NCBI GenBank assembly: GCA_027341705.1
Contig: DAIELO010000068.1
Span: 1-6,538 of the forward strand
Direction of reading: 5' to 3'
Length of the DNA: 6,538 bases
Source of the DNA: Caryophanales bacterium
Lineage (GTDB): Bacteria; Bacillota; Bacilli; Alicyclobacillales; SLC66
Shown here: positions 1 to 6,183 of the stretch, piece by piece
How positions within the stretch are numbered: position 1 is the stretch's first letter
Layout: the number at the start of each line of letters is the position of its first letter
Translations under genes and position numbers: made by a program
Notes under the pieces: generated by a model
Seen by the model: only the letters and a program-made list of their open reading frames with translations
What the model was told of the DNA's origin: nothing
Databases searched by the model: none

Positions 1-75
1 AGCTAAATGATTCGATAAGCTAATGTAAAGATTGCGTAAAGAATTAAAAATGCCGTCATCGTCACTAGTCTACCC

Positions 76-107
76 AAAAAAAAGCAGGGGGATTACCCCC
101 CTGCTTT
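76..107 (-). terminator. Rho-independent terminator of acnA
   Basis: On the minus strand, 10 bases after the acnA stop, a perfect 11-bp stem (107-97 pairing with 91-81, arms AAAGCAGGGGG and CCCCCTGCTTT) encloses a 5-base loop. It is followed by an uninterrupted run of T (the plus-strand A run 76-83). A GC-rich stem plus U tract is the standard intrinsic terminator. Position and orientation fit the end of the aconitase transcript. The A-rich flank on one arm and T-rich on the other could give weak bidirectional activity, but the plus-strand direction lacks a long T tract. Confidence 0.93.
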
Positions 108-117
108 ACGTAATCAT

Positions 118-2835
118 TTAGTTTTTCATCAAATTCCTCAATACCATCTGAAGAATGCCGCCATTTTTGAAGTAATCCACTTCCACATGACTGTCCAAAC
201 GCACAGTAGCTGTGAAATTCACCTCTGACCCATCCTCGCGAACTGCTTTGATATCCACACGCTGGCGTGGTTGGATATGTTCATCAATATTCGCTAATGT
301 CACCTTTTCCGTTCCAGTCAGACCTAAGCTTCGCCAACTCATGCCCGCATCTAGTTGTACAGGCAGCACACCCATGCCCACGAGGTTGCTGCGGTGAATG
401 CGTTCAAAACTCTCGGCAATCACTGCTTTTACCCCAAGCAAGTAAGTACCTTTCGCTGCCCAGTCACGAGAACTACCTGTTCCGTACTCCTTGCCAGCAA
501 AAATGACGGTAACGACGCCCGCATCTTCGTATTTCATCGCTGCATCGTAAATTGGCATCACTTCATTGGTCAGAAAACAGGTTGTCAACCCGCCTTCAGT
601 ACCTGGTGCCGCTTCATTGCGAATACGCACATTGGCAAAAGTGCCGCGCATCATGACTTCATGATTGCCCCGACGTGACCCATAGGAGTTGAAGTCCCGC
701 ACATCAATCTCTCGCGATTGCAAAAACAATCCGGCAGGGCTTTTGCCGTTAATAGATCCTGCAGGGGAGATGTGATCAGTGGTGACAGAATCACCCAGTA
801 AAGCCAAAATGTTCGCATTTTCAATCGGTTCTACGGGATCAAGCGTTAACGTCAGTCCCTCGAAAAACGGAGGCTCTTGAATATACGTTGATTCTTTATC
901 CCAAGCAAACAATTCTCCCTCAGGCGTAGGAAGTGCATTCCAACGTTCGCTAGATTCTAACACGTTGTTGTATTTGGAGGTAAACATTTCTGGCTTGACA
1001 AAAGCCGCAATCGCGTCTTCTACTTCTTTACTGCTTGGCCAGATATCACGTAAATACACAGGATGACCATGTTGATCGTGACCAAGTGGCTCGTTATACA
1101 CATCAATATCGACAGTCCCAGCAATCGAAAACGCAACTACGAGTGGCGGAGATGCCAAATAATTTGCTTTGACAAGCGGATGAATGCGACCTTCAAAGTT
1201 GCGATTTCCACTTAAAATAGCGGCCACCGTCAACTCGTTATCACGGATTGCATCCTCCACTTCAGGTATCAAAGGTCCACTATTGCCGATGCAGGTGGTA
1301 CATCCATAACCAACGACCTGAAAGCCAAGCTGGTCTAAGTATGGGATCGTACCGGATGCAGCTAAGTATTCGGTGACTACGCGCGAACCAGGTCCAAGGC
1401 TGGTTTTGACGTGAGGACTCCGCTTTAACCCGTGTTCCACTGCTTTTTTGGCCAACAATCCTGCAGCTAACATGACAGATGGGTTAGAAGTGTTGGTGCA
1501 ACTCGTGATCGCAGCAATCGTCAATGCGCCTGCCTTCATATCCGATATGAGCCCATTACCTTGCTTCACTGTGACCGATTTATTCGCTTCCTCGGTATCA
1601 ACGCCAAATCCGCCTTCCTTGATAGATTTGTGCAGAACTTCGCGAAACTCAGTTTTCAACTCAGCCAAATTCACTCGGTCTTGTGGACGTTTCGGTCCTG
1701 CAAGCGAGGGCATCACTGTGGAAATGTCCAATTCAATCACATTAGAATAAATTGGTTCCGGCATGTCGTCAGTACGGAACAATCCTTGCGCTTTCGTATA
1801 AGCTTCCACTAATTGAATTTGTTCTTCACTGCGACCTGTGGTGCGCATGTAATTGAGTGTTTCTTCATCTACTGCAAAAAAGCCCATGGTCGCACCGTAT
1901 TCAGGTGCCATATTGGCAATGGTCGCACGATCCGCAAGTGTCATGGAACTGACGCCAGATCCAAAATACTCGACAAATTGACCTACCACGCCTTTTTTGC
2001 GCAAAATATTGGTAACCGTCAAAGCGAGATCAGTAGCAGTCGATCCTTCTGGAAGTTTGCCGGTTAAGCGAAACCCGATGACTTTTGGTGTGATAAAATA
2101 CAGCGGTTGCCCCAGCATGCCAGCCTCCGCCTCAATGCCTCCCACACCCCAACCTAGCACACCAAGACCATTGATCATCGTCGTGTGCGAGTCAGTCCCA
2201 ACTAAAGAATCAGGAAATGCAACGAGTTCGTTACCTTCTTCACGTACTTGGACAACAGTGGCCAAATATTCTAGGTTCACCTGATGTACGATTCCGGTAG
2301 ATGGTGGCACTGCACGGAAATTTTCAAACGCTTTAGTCGCCCAGTGTAAAAATTTATAGCGTTCTTCATTGCGACCAAATTCAAAATCCGTATTCACAGT
2401 AAGTGAATCTTCTTGACCAAAGCTGTCGACTTGTACCGAGTGATCAATGACTAAATCCACAGGCACTAACGGATTAATCTGCTTCGGATCGCCCCCAAGT
2501 CGTTCGACAGCTTGGCGCAATGCGGCCAAATCCACTACTACAGGAACCCCAGTAAAATCTTGCAGCAAAATTCTCGCCGGCATAAATGGAACTTCTTGGT
2601 TCTGATTAGGTGCCTCTGGACTCCAATTCGCAATTTGCTTCACGTGTTCTTCGGTAATCACGTATCCATCCAGTTTGCGAAGCACATTTTCCAATAACAC
2701 TTTCATTGAAAAAGGCAGTCGCGAGATCGAGCCGATTCCCTGCTCCTCTAAGCTTTCTAAACGATAGTACTGGTATGACTTTCCGCCTACTTGTAATGCG
2801 GATTTGGCGTTAAATGGATTGTTGTTTACAGTCAT
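118..2835 (-). CDS. acnA: Aconitate hydratase (AcnA/CitB type)
   Basis: This gene encodes the cytoplasmic [4Fe-4S] enzyme that interconverts citrate and isocitrate through cis-aconitate in the TCA cycle. The product is 905 residues, the normal length for the AcnA/IRP1 branch (B. subtilis CitB is about 909). The cluster cysteines are C446 (in SCTNTSNPS), C512 and C515 (in [10 protein letters not shown]), with the 66- and 3-residue spacing typical of the branch. Other family motifs are [19 protein letters not shown] (about 215-233), [11 protein letters not shown] (687-697) and the swivel-domain active-site segment [16 protein letters not shown] (781-796) with the substrate-binding arginine. The ATG start has GAGGAG (2841-2846) five bases upstream. 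The gene is monocistronic: its own terminator follows and a divergent gene lies upstream. Relatives in Bacillus also bind RNA when the cluster is lost; that second role is family knowledge, not visible here. No frameshift or missing catalytic motif is seen. Confidence 0.98.
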   Translation of the reverse strand: MTVNNNPFNAKSALQVGGKSYQYYRLESLEEQGIGSISRLPFSMKVLLENVLRKLDGYVITEEHVKQIANWSPEAPNQNQEVPFMPARILLQDFTGVPVVVDLAALRQAVERLGGDPKQINPLVPVDLVIDHSVQVDSFGQEDSLTVNTDFEFGRNEERYKFLHWATKAFENFRAVPPSTGIVHQVNLEYLATVVQVREEGNELVAFPDSLVGTDSHTTMINGLGVLGWGVGGIEAEAGMLGQPLYFITPKVIGFRLTGKLPEGSTATDLALTVTNILRKKGVVGQFVEYFGSGVSSMTLADRATIANMAPEYGATMGFFAVDEETLNYMRTTGRSEEQIQLVEAYTKAQGLFRTDDMPEPIYSNVIELDISTVMPSLAGPKRPQDRVNLAELKTEFREVLHKSIKEGGFGVDTEEANKSVTVKQGNGLISDMKAGALTIAAITSCTNTSNPSVMLAAGLLAKKAVEHGLKRSPHVKTSLGPGSRVVTEYLAASGTIPYLDQLGFQVVGYGCTTCIGNSGPLIPEVEDAIRDNELTVAAILSGNRNFEGRIHPLVKANYLASPPLVVAFSIAGTVDIDVYNEPLGHDQHGHPVYLRDIWPSSKEVEDAIAAFVKPEMFTSKYNNVLESSERWNALPTPEGELFAWDKESTYIQEPPFFEGLTLTLDPVEPIENANILALLGDSVTTDHISPAGSINGKSPAGLFLQSREIDVRDFNSYGSRRGNHEVMMRGTFANVRIRNEAAPGTEGGLTTCFLTNEVMPIYDAAMKYEDAGVVTVIFAGKEYGTGSSRDWAAKGTYLLGVKAVIAESFERIHRSNLVGMGVLPVQLDAGMSWRSLGLTGTEKVTLANIDEHIQPRQRVDIKAVREDGSEVNFTATVRLDSHVEVDYFKNGGILQMVLRNLMKN

Positions 2836-2900
2836 GCGTTCTCCTCACTTTACTTTTATATGATAGGAAATATAAGGGATGCCCTATTCTCCAATTCGGC

Positions 2901-2939
2901 ACATAAAACGGACTCCCGTTTGACAAGCTAGGTGTATGT
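2901..2939 (-). promoter_or_regulatory. Hairpin in the acnA leader
   Basis: Between the acnA promoter and its start codon, 6-bp arms (AAACGG at 2906-2911 and CCGTTT at 2916-2921, plus-strand reading) enclose a 4-base loop. A further 5-bp pairing (2901-2905 with 2935-2939, ACATA and TATGT) stacks directly on one side, leaving a 13-base bulge on the other. If transcription starts near 2959, this would be a bulged stem-loop in the acnA leader RNA. No T tract follows, so it is not a terminator. It could instead be a DNA operator. I recognise no known riboswitch. Function unknown. Confidence 0.35.
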
Positions 2940-2965
2940 TCCCCCTAACTGTTCTAATACAAACA

Positions 2966-2974
2966 ATTATAGCA
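2966..2974 (-). promoter_or_regulatory. acnA promoter, extended -10 box
   Basis: The minus strand reads TGCTATAAT here, a perfect SigA -10 hexamer with the extended TGn motif. The base at the usual -35 distance (2989-2994, CCGCTC) does not resemble TTGACA, which is common for extended -10 promoters. Transcription would begin near 2959 and give a leader of roughly 125 bases before acnA. The element lies in the leader of the divergent gene at 3001, so the two genes' control regions overlap. Bacillus citB is controlled by CcpC, CodY and AbrB, but I could not recognise their sites with confidence. Confidence 0.6.
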
Positions 2975-3000
2975 CATCCTGATGAAAGGAGCGGAAAGCC

Positions 3001-3198
3001 TTGGAACAAAAATACGATCCCCAATCCGAACAATTTGTATCTGATGGCGCGACGTCCGAAGACATAGAACGCATGGCAGATGAAGGTGGCGGCGTGGTGA
3101 TAGATCAAACCTTCTCGCATCACGAGCCGGTGTTGCGCAATGACCTAGTCAGAACGAACAAGCCAGCGGTTGATGATAGTCCACCAGAACAATACTAA
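3001..3198 (+). CDS. Small acidic hypothetical protein
   Basis: The reading frame encodes 65 residues from a TTG start. The Shine-Dalgarno AAAGGAG (2985-2991) ends nine bases before it and decides the start; the first internal ATG (codon 22) lacks one. The product is strongly acidic, rich in D, E, Q and S, with no hydrophobic stretch and no cysteine. It is probably a soluble, largely disordered cytoplasmic protein. I do not recognise the family. It is divergent from acnA and 73 bases upstream of the small membrane protein gene in the same orientation, so the two may share a transcript. A consensus-like TTGACA lies at 2920-2925, but no good -10 sits at the right distance. A reading frame also exists on the opposite strand (2884-3123), but it has no ribosome binding site and overlaps the acnA control region. 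Confidence 0.7.
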   Translation: MEQKYDPQSEQFVSDGATSEDIERMADEGGGVVIDQTFSHHEPVLRNDLVRTNKPAVDDSPPEQY

Positions 3199-3211
3199 GT
3201 GAAGATCATGC

Positions 3212-3265
3212 CCCTCCCTCTACAATAGCCAATAATCATGTGGTAGACTAGAGATAGAGGGAGGG
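3212..3265 (+). promoter_or_regulatory. Inverted repeat masking a Shine-Dalgarno
   Basis: A perfect 11-bp inverted repeat: CCCTCCCTCTA (3212-3222) and TAGAGGGAGGG (3255-3265), separated by 32 bases. The right arm contains the GGGAGGG ribosome binding site of the TTG-started gene at 3272, and the left arm is its exact complement. In an RNA covering both arms the ribosome binding site would be paired and hidden. Neither strand has a T tract after the stem, so it is not a typical terminator. If transcription starts inside the loop, the left arm would be absent and the site free. The pairing is seen directly; the regulatory role is inferred. Confidence 0.5.
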
Positions 3266-3271
3266 ATAAAA

Positions 3272-3448
3272 TTGGGCTCATTTCTACGCTTTTTATTGAC
3301 TTTGTTTTTAGTATATATTGCTTTTATTGTCTTTTCAGCTATCCTTTCATTACTAATAAAAGTCGCGTTATTTTTGGTCATCCTAGCGGCAGCATTCTAC
3401 CTGTATCATAAAGCGACACGTAATAGATTTAAGCGCTATTTTAAGTAA
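3272..3448 (+). CDS. Small membrane protein, 58 residues
   Basis: This short frame uses a TTG start and ends in TAA. The Shine-Dalgarno GAGGGAGGG (3257-3265) ends six bases before the start, an excellent match and spacing. The product begins MGSFLRFLLTLFLVYIAF and is almost entirely hydrophobic from residue 4 to about 46. A single lysine near residue 30 splits it into two probable membrane segments (about 5-28 and 31-46). It ends in a basic tail (HKATRNRFKRYFK) expected to lie in the cytoplasm by the positive-inside rule. No cysteines or catalytic motif are seen and I do not recognise the family. It lies between the acidic orphan and the EAL gene in the same direction, with no terminator on either side. 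Strong ribosome binding site plus coherent membrane topology argue for a real gene; the lack of an ATG start is the main doubt. Confidence 0.68.
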   Translation: MGSFLRFLLTLFLVYIAFIVFSAILSLLIKVALFLVILAAAFYLYHKATRNRFKRYFK

Positions 3449-3456
3449 CCTTCTTC

Positions 3457-3539
3457 ATTCGCTCATCAATTCTTAATCAAAAAATTAACATACCTTTACT
3501 TACCACATCAGTAAGTTATGTTAATGTGAATGAGCGAAT
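3457..3539. repeat. Nested inverted repeats before the EAL gene
   Basis: Three inverted repeats share one centre. The outer arms are ATTCGCTCAT (3457-3466) and ATGAGCGAAT (3530-3539), 10 bp. The middle arms are ATTAACATA (3484-3492) and TATGTTAAT (3517-3525), 9 bp. The inner arms are ACTTAC (3498-3503) and GTAAGT (3511-3516), 6 bp. The middle and inner arms are contiguous on the right side and separated by 5 bases (CCTTT) on the left, leaving a 7-base loop. All arms are perfect. No T tract follows, so it does not look like a terminator for the preceding gene. It may be an operator over the EAL promoter, or a structured leader. It does not resemble the c-di-GMP (GEMM) riboswitch consensus. Confidence 0.6.
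3495..3522 (+). promoter_or_regulatory. Possible promoter of the EAL gene
   Basis: TTTACT (3495-3500) and TATGTT (3517-3522) lie 16 bases apart, each matching four of six positions of the SigA -35 and -10 consensus. Transcription would start near 3529. The candidate lies wholly within the nested inverted repeats, which would suit control by a dimeric repressor. The matches are weak and no other well-spaced pair stands out in this gap. Confidence 0.25.
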
Positions 3540-3562
3540 ACGCCTGTGTTACAGGGATAGAA

Positions 3563-3569
3563 AGAAGGA
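3563..3569 (+). promoter_or_regulatory. Shine-Dalgarno deciding the EAL start
   Basis: AGAAGGA ends five bases before the ATG at 3575. The in-frame ATG at 3530 has no purine-rich site upstream and sits inside an inverted-repeat arm. This makes 3575 the better start for the EAL protein. Confidence 0.75.
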
Positions 3570-3574
3570 TTCAC

Positions 3575-4780
3575 ATGTTACAAGGTGTCTTATGGCATGG
3601 CATTCAAAATCACCCTTTGATTGAAAAAGCAAAAAAAATTGCTGAAGGTACCGTTTTACAAGTTTTATATTTGGATCTTATCGGGTATCACCAACTAGTC
3701 AAGGCACATGGTGTTCCGATTGGCCAACAAGTGCTTAACAGTGTACATCAATTTCTGCTTAACAAAGTGCGGGTGAATGCCTCCACCATCGTTGAACCGT
3801 TGTGGGATGATGCCTTTATTATCATCGCACCAGCAGAATGTGACTTGATTGCTTGGTTAAATGAATACGAACATATTCCGCTGACACTGAGCAATGGATT
3901 ACGGTATACGGTTTCTTTTCATGCAGGGCTTGCTTGGATTCGCTATCAAACCGATAGTGATTTGAATTTTTCCGACTCCTTATATAATGCATTAACTCAT
4001 GCGGCAGCTATTGGCAAAACACACTTGGGCCTCATCGATGGAACCCTATCGAAATCATTTGATCACATTCTGAACCATCAACTGATCACCCCCTATTATC
4101 AACCAATTATAGCGATTCAAAGTGGGATACCACATGGTTACGAAGCCTTATCACGAGGACCTGCAGACAGTCCTTTACACATGCCAGATCTATTGTTTGA
4201 TTACGGCACTCGCCTTGGCCGTCTCTTACAATTAGAACAAGTATGCCGTAAAGCCGCCATCAGTTTGGCCCCGATCGTTAATAATGAACGATTATTCCTC
4301 AACATCAATCCCCAGACCCTCAATGATCCTAGTTTTGTTAAGGGACGCACCAAAGATTGGGCATTAACAAAAGGCCTGAAGCCATCCCAAATCGTCTTTG
4401 AAATTACTGAGCATGAGGCCATTGAAGACTACGAAACATTCCGGAAAACAATCAATCATTACCGTGCACAAGGATTTTTGATCGCGATTGACGACATGGG
4501 TGCTGGTTATTCGGGGTTGCTCACACTCGTCGAGTTAACCCCAGATTACATCAAACTAGACCGTGGGCTAATTTCTAACATTGACACTGAGCCAAGTAAA
4601 CAAGCTATGGTGGAAGCCATGGTCATGGTCGCACATAAAATTGGTGCACAAACAATCGCGGAAGGTATTGAAACCGTGCAGGAATTAGCCGTAGTCAGTG
4701 CACTAGGCGCTGATTACGGCCAAGGGTTCCTTTTGGGACGTCCATCCCCCATCATCACTGCCATCGCAGCAACAACCTAG
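3575..4780 (+). CDS. Degenerate GGDEF-EAL c-di-GMP phosphodiesterase
   Basis: Predicted cytoplasmic phosphodiesterase that hydrolyses cyclic di-GMP, lowering the signal that favours sessile growth. The start at 3575 gives 401 residues. Residues about 25-155 form a GGDEF-like domain: LYLDLIGYHQLV and GVPIGQQVL match the usual metal-binding and GHxxGD segments, but the signature is WDDAF (77-81) instead of GGDEF, so cyclase activity is unlikely. Residues about 160-392 form an EAL domain with all key positions: E190 in YEALSRGP, N243 in LNINPQ, E279 in ITE, D306-D307 in DDMGAGYSGL, K327 in YIKLD, E363 in IAEGIET and Q383 in DYGQGF. Active-site completeness predicts an active enzyme. No membrane segment, PAS or receiver domain is seen, so the degenerate domain is the only apparent input module; in some relatives such a domain binds GTP and activates the EAL. 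An upstream in-frame ATG at 3530 would add 15 residues but lacks a ribosome binding site. Confidence 0.93.
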   Translation: MLQGVLWHGIQNHPLIEKAKKIAEGTVLQVLYLDLIGYHQLVKAHGVPIGQQVLNSVHQFLLNKVRVNASTIVEPLWDDAFIIIAPAECDLIAWLNEYEHIPLTLSNGLRYTVSFHAGLAWIRYQTDSDLNFSDSLYNALTHAAAIGKTHLGLIDGTLSKSFDHILNHQLITPYYQPIIAIQSGIPHGYEALSRGPADSPLHMPDLLFDYGTRLGRLLQLEQVCRKAAISLAPIVNNERLFLNINPQTLNDPSFVKGRTKDWALTKGLKPSQIVFEITEHEAIEDYETFRKTINHYRAQGFLIAIDDMGAGYSGLLTLVELTPDYIKLDRGLISNIDTEPSKQAMVEAMVMVAHKIGAQTIAEGIETVQELAVVSALGADYGQGFLLGRPSPIITAIAATT

Positions 4781-6051
4781 AGTTTAGCTAATTTCTTGAT
4801 CGCCCAATTCACAATCTTAGCGGCGCCTTGATGCGCATTAATCATAACAACACGCCATGTTTTCACAAAAAATCCTGCTTTGGGATCATTTTCTTGGGCA
4901 TACACTGGTACGGTCAGGACAACGTGACCTTGATAGCCAATTTCCTCCATACCAACTTGTTGTCCTTTTATAATTGGGGCATTGGTCACGCTAGGGATAA
5001 ATGAAGTAAATATCGAGTGGCCTAGACTGCGCGGAACGTTTAACCACACATCAAGCTTAGGCGCTACAGAAATCTTTTGTTTTTGCGCATCTTTAACAGC
5101 AAGTGGTGTGAGCAGCGCTTGTCCCGCAGTCTGAATTTTCTCTTGTTTGAACTGTTGAAATCCATAATTCAGCAGATTTTTTGTATCTTGAAACACGTTG
5201 GTAAACGAACTAGCATCCATCACTACGCTGATCAAACGATGTCCGTTTCTAATCGCTGTTCCCGAAAAACAATATCCCGCTTGATCTGTCGAACCTGTTT
5301 TCAATCCATCCAGCCCTGCGTACTGCCCTAGCAATTGATCATATGTATTACCATATTGTCCGGGGTGGATGTACATTCCTGGCTCTGATGCATATTGCAA
5401 TACGATAGGAAACTTCTGGATGAGATATTGCGACAACTTCGCCACATCATACGCATTCGTATACTGTTTTGCGTTTTGAAGTCCGGATGCATTAACATAA
5501 TGAGTGCCAGTCAACCCCAATTGCGTCGCTTTTCGGTTCATTTGTATAGCAAAAGTTGATTCACTTCCGGCAATGTCATCTGCAATCGCTACTGCCGCAT
5601 CATCCGCGGAAACAACGTACATATATTCTAACATTTTTGCCAATGTGATATTTTCCGCGGGATTAAGATAAGCTACTGACAATCCAGGAGTTTGCGCCAC
5701 TTGATAAGCATTCTGGCTAACTGGGATCAACGAATGATAGGTCAACGTTCCTTTTTTGACGCGATCTAGCGCAATAATAGAAGTCATGAGTTTGACCAGT
5801 GAAGCAGGATAATGCTTTTGCATAATGTTTTTTGCATATAAAACCTGCCCGGTTTTTGCATCCATTAAAATCGCTGCAGGAGCAGACACGGGCACCGCCG
5901 CCACTTGCAAGTTGGCGTTAATCGGAATCCACCTATTACTCCCCTTGTTAAGCGGTGTGACACCCCCTGTTTCAGCTAGTGCCACTATTCCAGCTGCCAC
6001 TACTACAATAACTACCGCACTAATGCCTATAGAACGTTTAATTTTCCCCAC
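4777..6051 (-). CDS. D-alanyl-D-alanine carboxypeptidase (peptidase S11)
   Basis: Low-molecular-weight penicillin-binding protein that removes the terminal D-alanine from peptidoglycan stem peptides outside the membrane. With a GTG start the product has 424 residues. An N-terminal hydrophobic segment (about 6-26) follows KIKR and ends in ALA, so it is a signal peptide or membrane anchor. The catalytic serine is S84 in SLVK (SxxK), and the third motif is K251-T-G in GLKTGST. The second motif reads S148-A-D instead of the usual SxN. Residues from about 305 resemble the PBP5 C-terminal beta domain, and the end (AAKIVNWAIKKLAKL) looks like an amphipathic membrane-binding helix as in PBP5. The GTG is chosen because AGGAGG (6064-6059) lies seven bases before it; an in-frame TTG at 6072 lies upstream of that site. 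It resembles DacA/DacF, but which paralogue cannot be told. Its stop overlaps that of the EAL gene. Confidence 0.93.
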   Translation of the reverse strand: MGKIKRSIGISAVVIVVVAAGIVALAETGGVTPLNKGSNRWIPINANLQVAAVPVSAPAAILMDAKTGQVLYAKNIMQKHYPASLVKLMTSIIALDRVKKGTLTYHSLIPVSQNAYQVAQTPGLSVAYLNPAENITLAKMLEYMYVVSADDAAVAIADDIAGSESTFAIQMNRKATQLGLTGTHYVNASGLQNAKQYTNAYDVAKLSQYLIQKFPIVLQYASEPGMYIHPGQYGNTYDQLLGQYAGLDGLKTGSTDQAGYCFSGTAIRNGHRLISVVMDASSFTNVFQDTKNLLNYGFQQFKQEKIQTAGQALLTPLAVKDAQKQKISVAPKLDVWLNVPRSLGHSIFTSFIPSVTNAPIIKGQQVGMEEIGYQGHVVLTVPVYAQENDPKAGFFVKTWRVVMINAHQGAAKIVNWAIKKLAKL

Positions 6052-6058
6052 AAAGTTT

Positions 6059-6064
6059 CCTCCT
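6059..6064 (-). promoter_or_regulatory. Shine-Dalgarno deciding the carboxypeptidase start
   Basis: A perfect AGGAGG on the minus strand, seven bases before the GTG at 6051. A longer frame from TTG at 6072 would place this site inside the coding region, so the GTG is preferred. Confidence 0.85.
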
Positions 6065-6100
6065 GAAAGCAAATCCAGCCGACTTTAATTACAATTTTAC

Positions 6101-6106
6101 ATTATA
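6101..6106 (-). promoter_or_regulatory. Carboxypeptidase promoter -10 box
   Basis: The minus strand reads TATAAT, a perfect SigA -10 hexamer, about 50 bases before the GTG start. Transcription would start near 6094. The hexamer at the 17-base spacing (6124-6129, AATGAA) is a poor -35, so an activator or a different spacing may apply. It lies in the 132-base divergent gap shared with the oxidoreductase gene, for which I found no convincing promoter. Confidence 0.5.
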
Positions 6107-6183
6107 CACGAAATTAATCAGGTTTCATTTGCAAAAATCCAACTTAAAGATCAAGATTTAACTTAGGAAAGGGGAAGTGTGCA

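Noticed and set aside
3..59. Minus-strand 18-residue hydrophobic frame starting MTAFLILYAIF after the acnA terminator
   Set aside because: No ribosome binding site, very short, and directly after the terminator; chance is the simplest explanation. Bases 1-75 hold nothing else I can support.
2841..2980. CcpC-type ATAA-N9-TTAT operator upstream of acnA
   Set aside because: Only near matches such as ATAAGGGATGCCCTATT; spacing or sequence is off, so no site is called.
2884..3123. Minus-strand 79-codon frame over the acnA promoter and the small acidic gene
   Set aside because: No ribosome binding site, overlaps the acnA promoter and the better supported plus-strand gene, and has an odd cysteine-rich composition typical of a shadow frame.
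3530..3574. Upstream in-frame ATG of the EAL gene adding 15 residues
   Set aside because: No Shine-Dalgarno before it; it lies in an inverted-repeat arm, while 3575 has AGAAGGA at good spacing.
3449..3574. c-di-GMP riboswitch before the EAL gene
   Set aside because: The conserved GEMM core and tetraloop-receptor segments are not seen; the structure present is a simple set of inverted repeats.
6052..6072. Carboxypeptidase start at TTG 6072
   Set aside because: AGGAGG lies downstream of it and is placed ideally for the GTG at 6051.
6096..6157. Promoter for the quinone oxidoreductase
   Set aside because: TTTACA (6096-6101) and TTGCAA (6129-6134) resemble -35 boxes, but neither has a convincing -10 at 16-18 bases.
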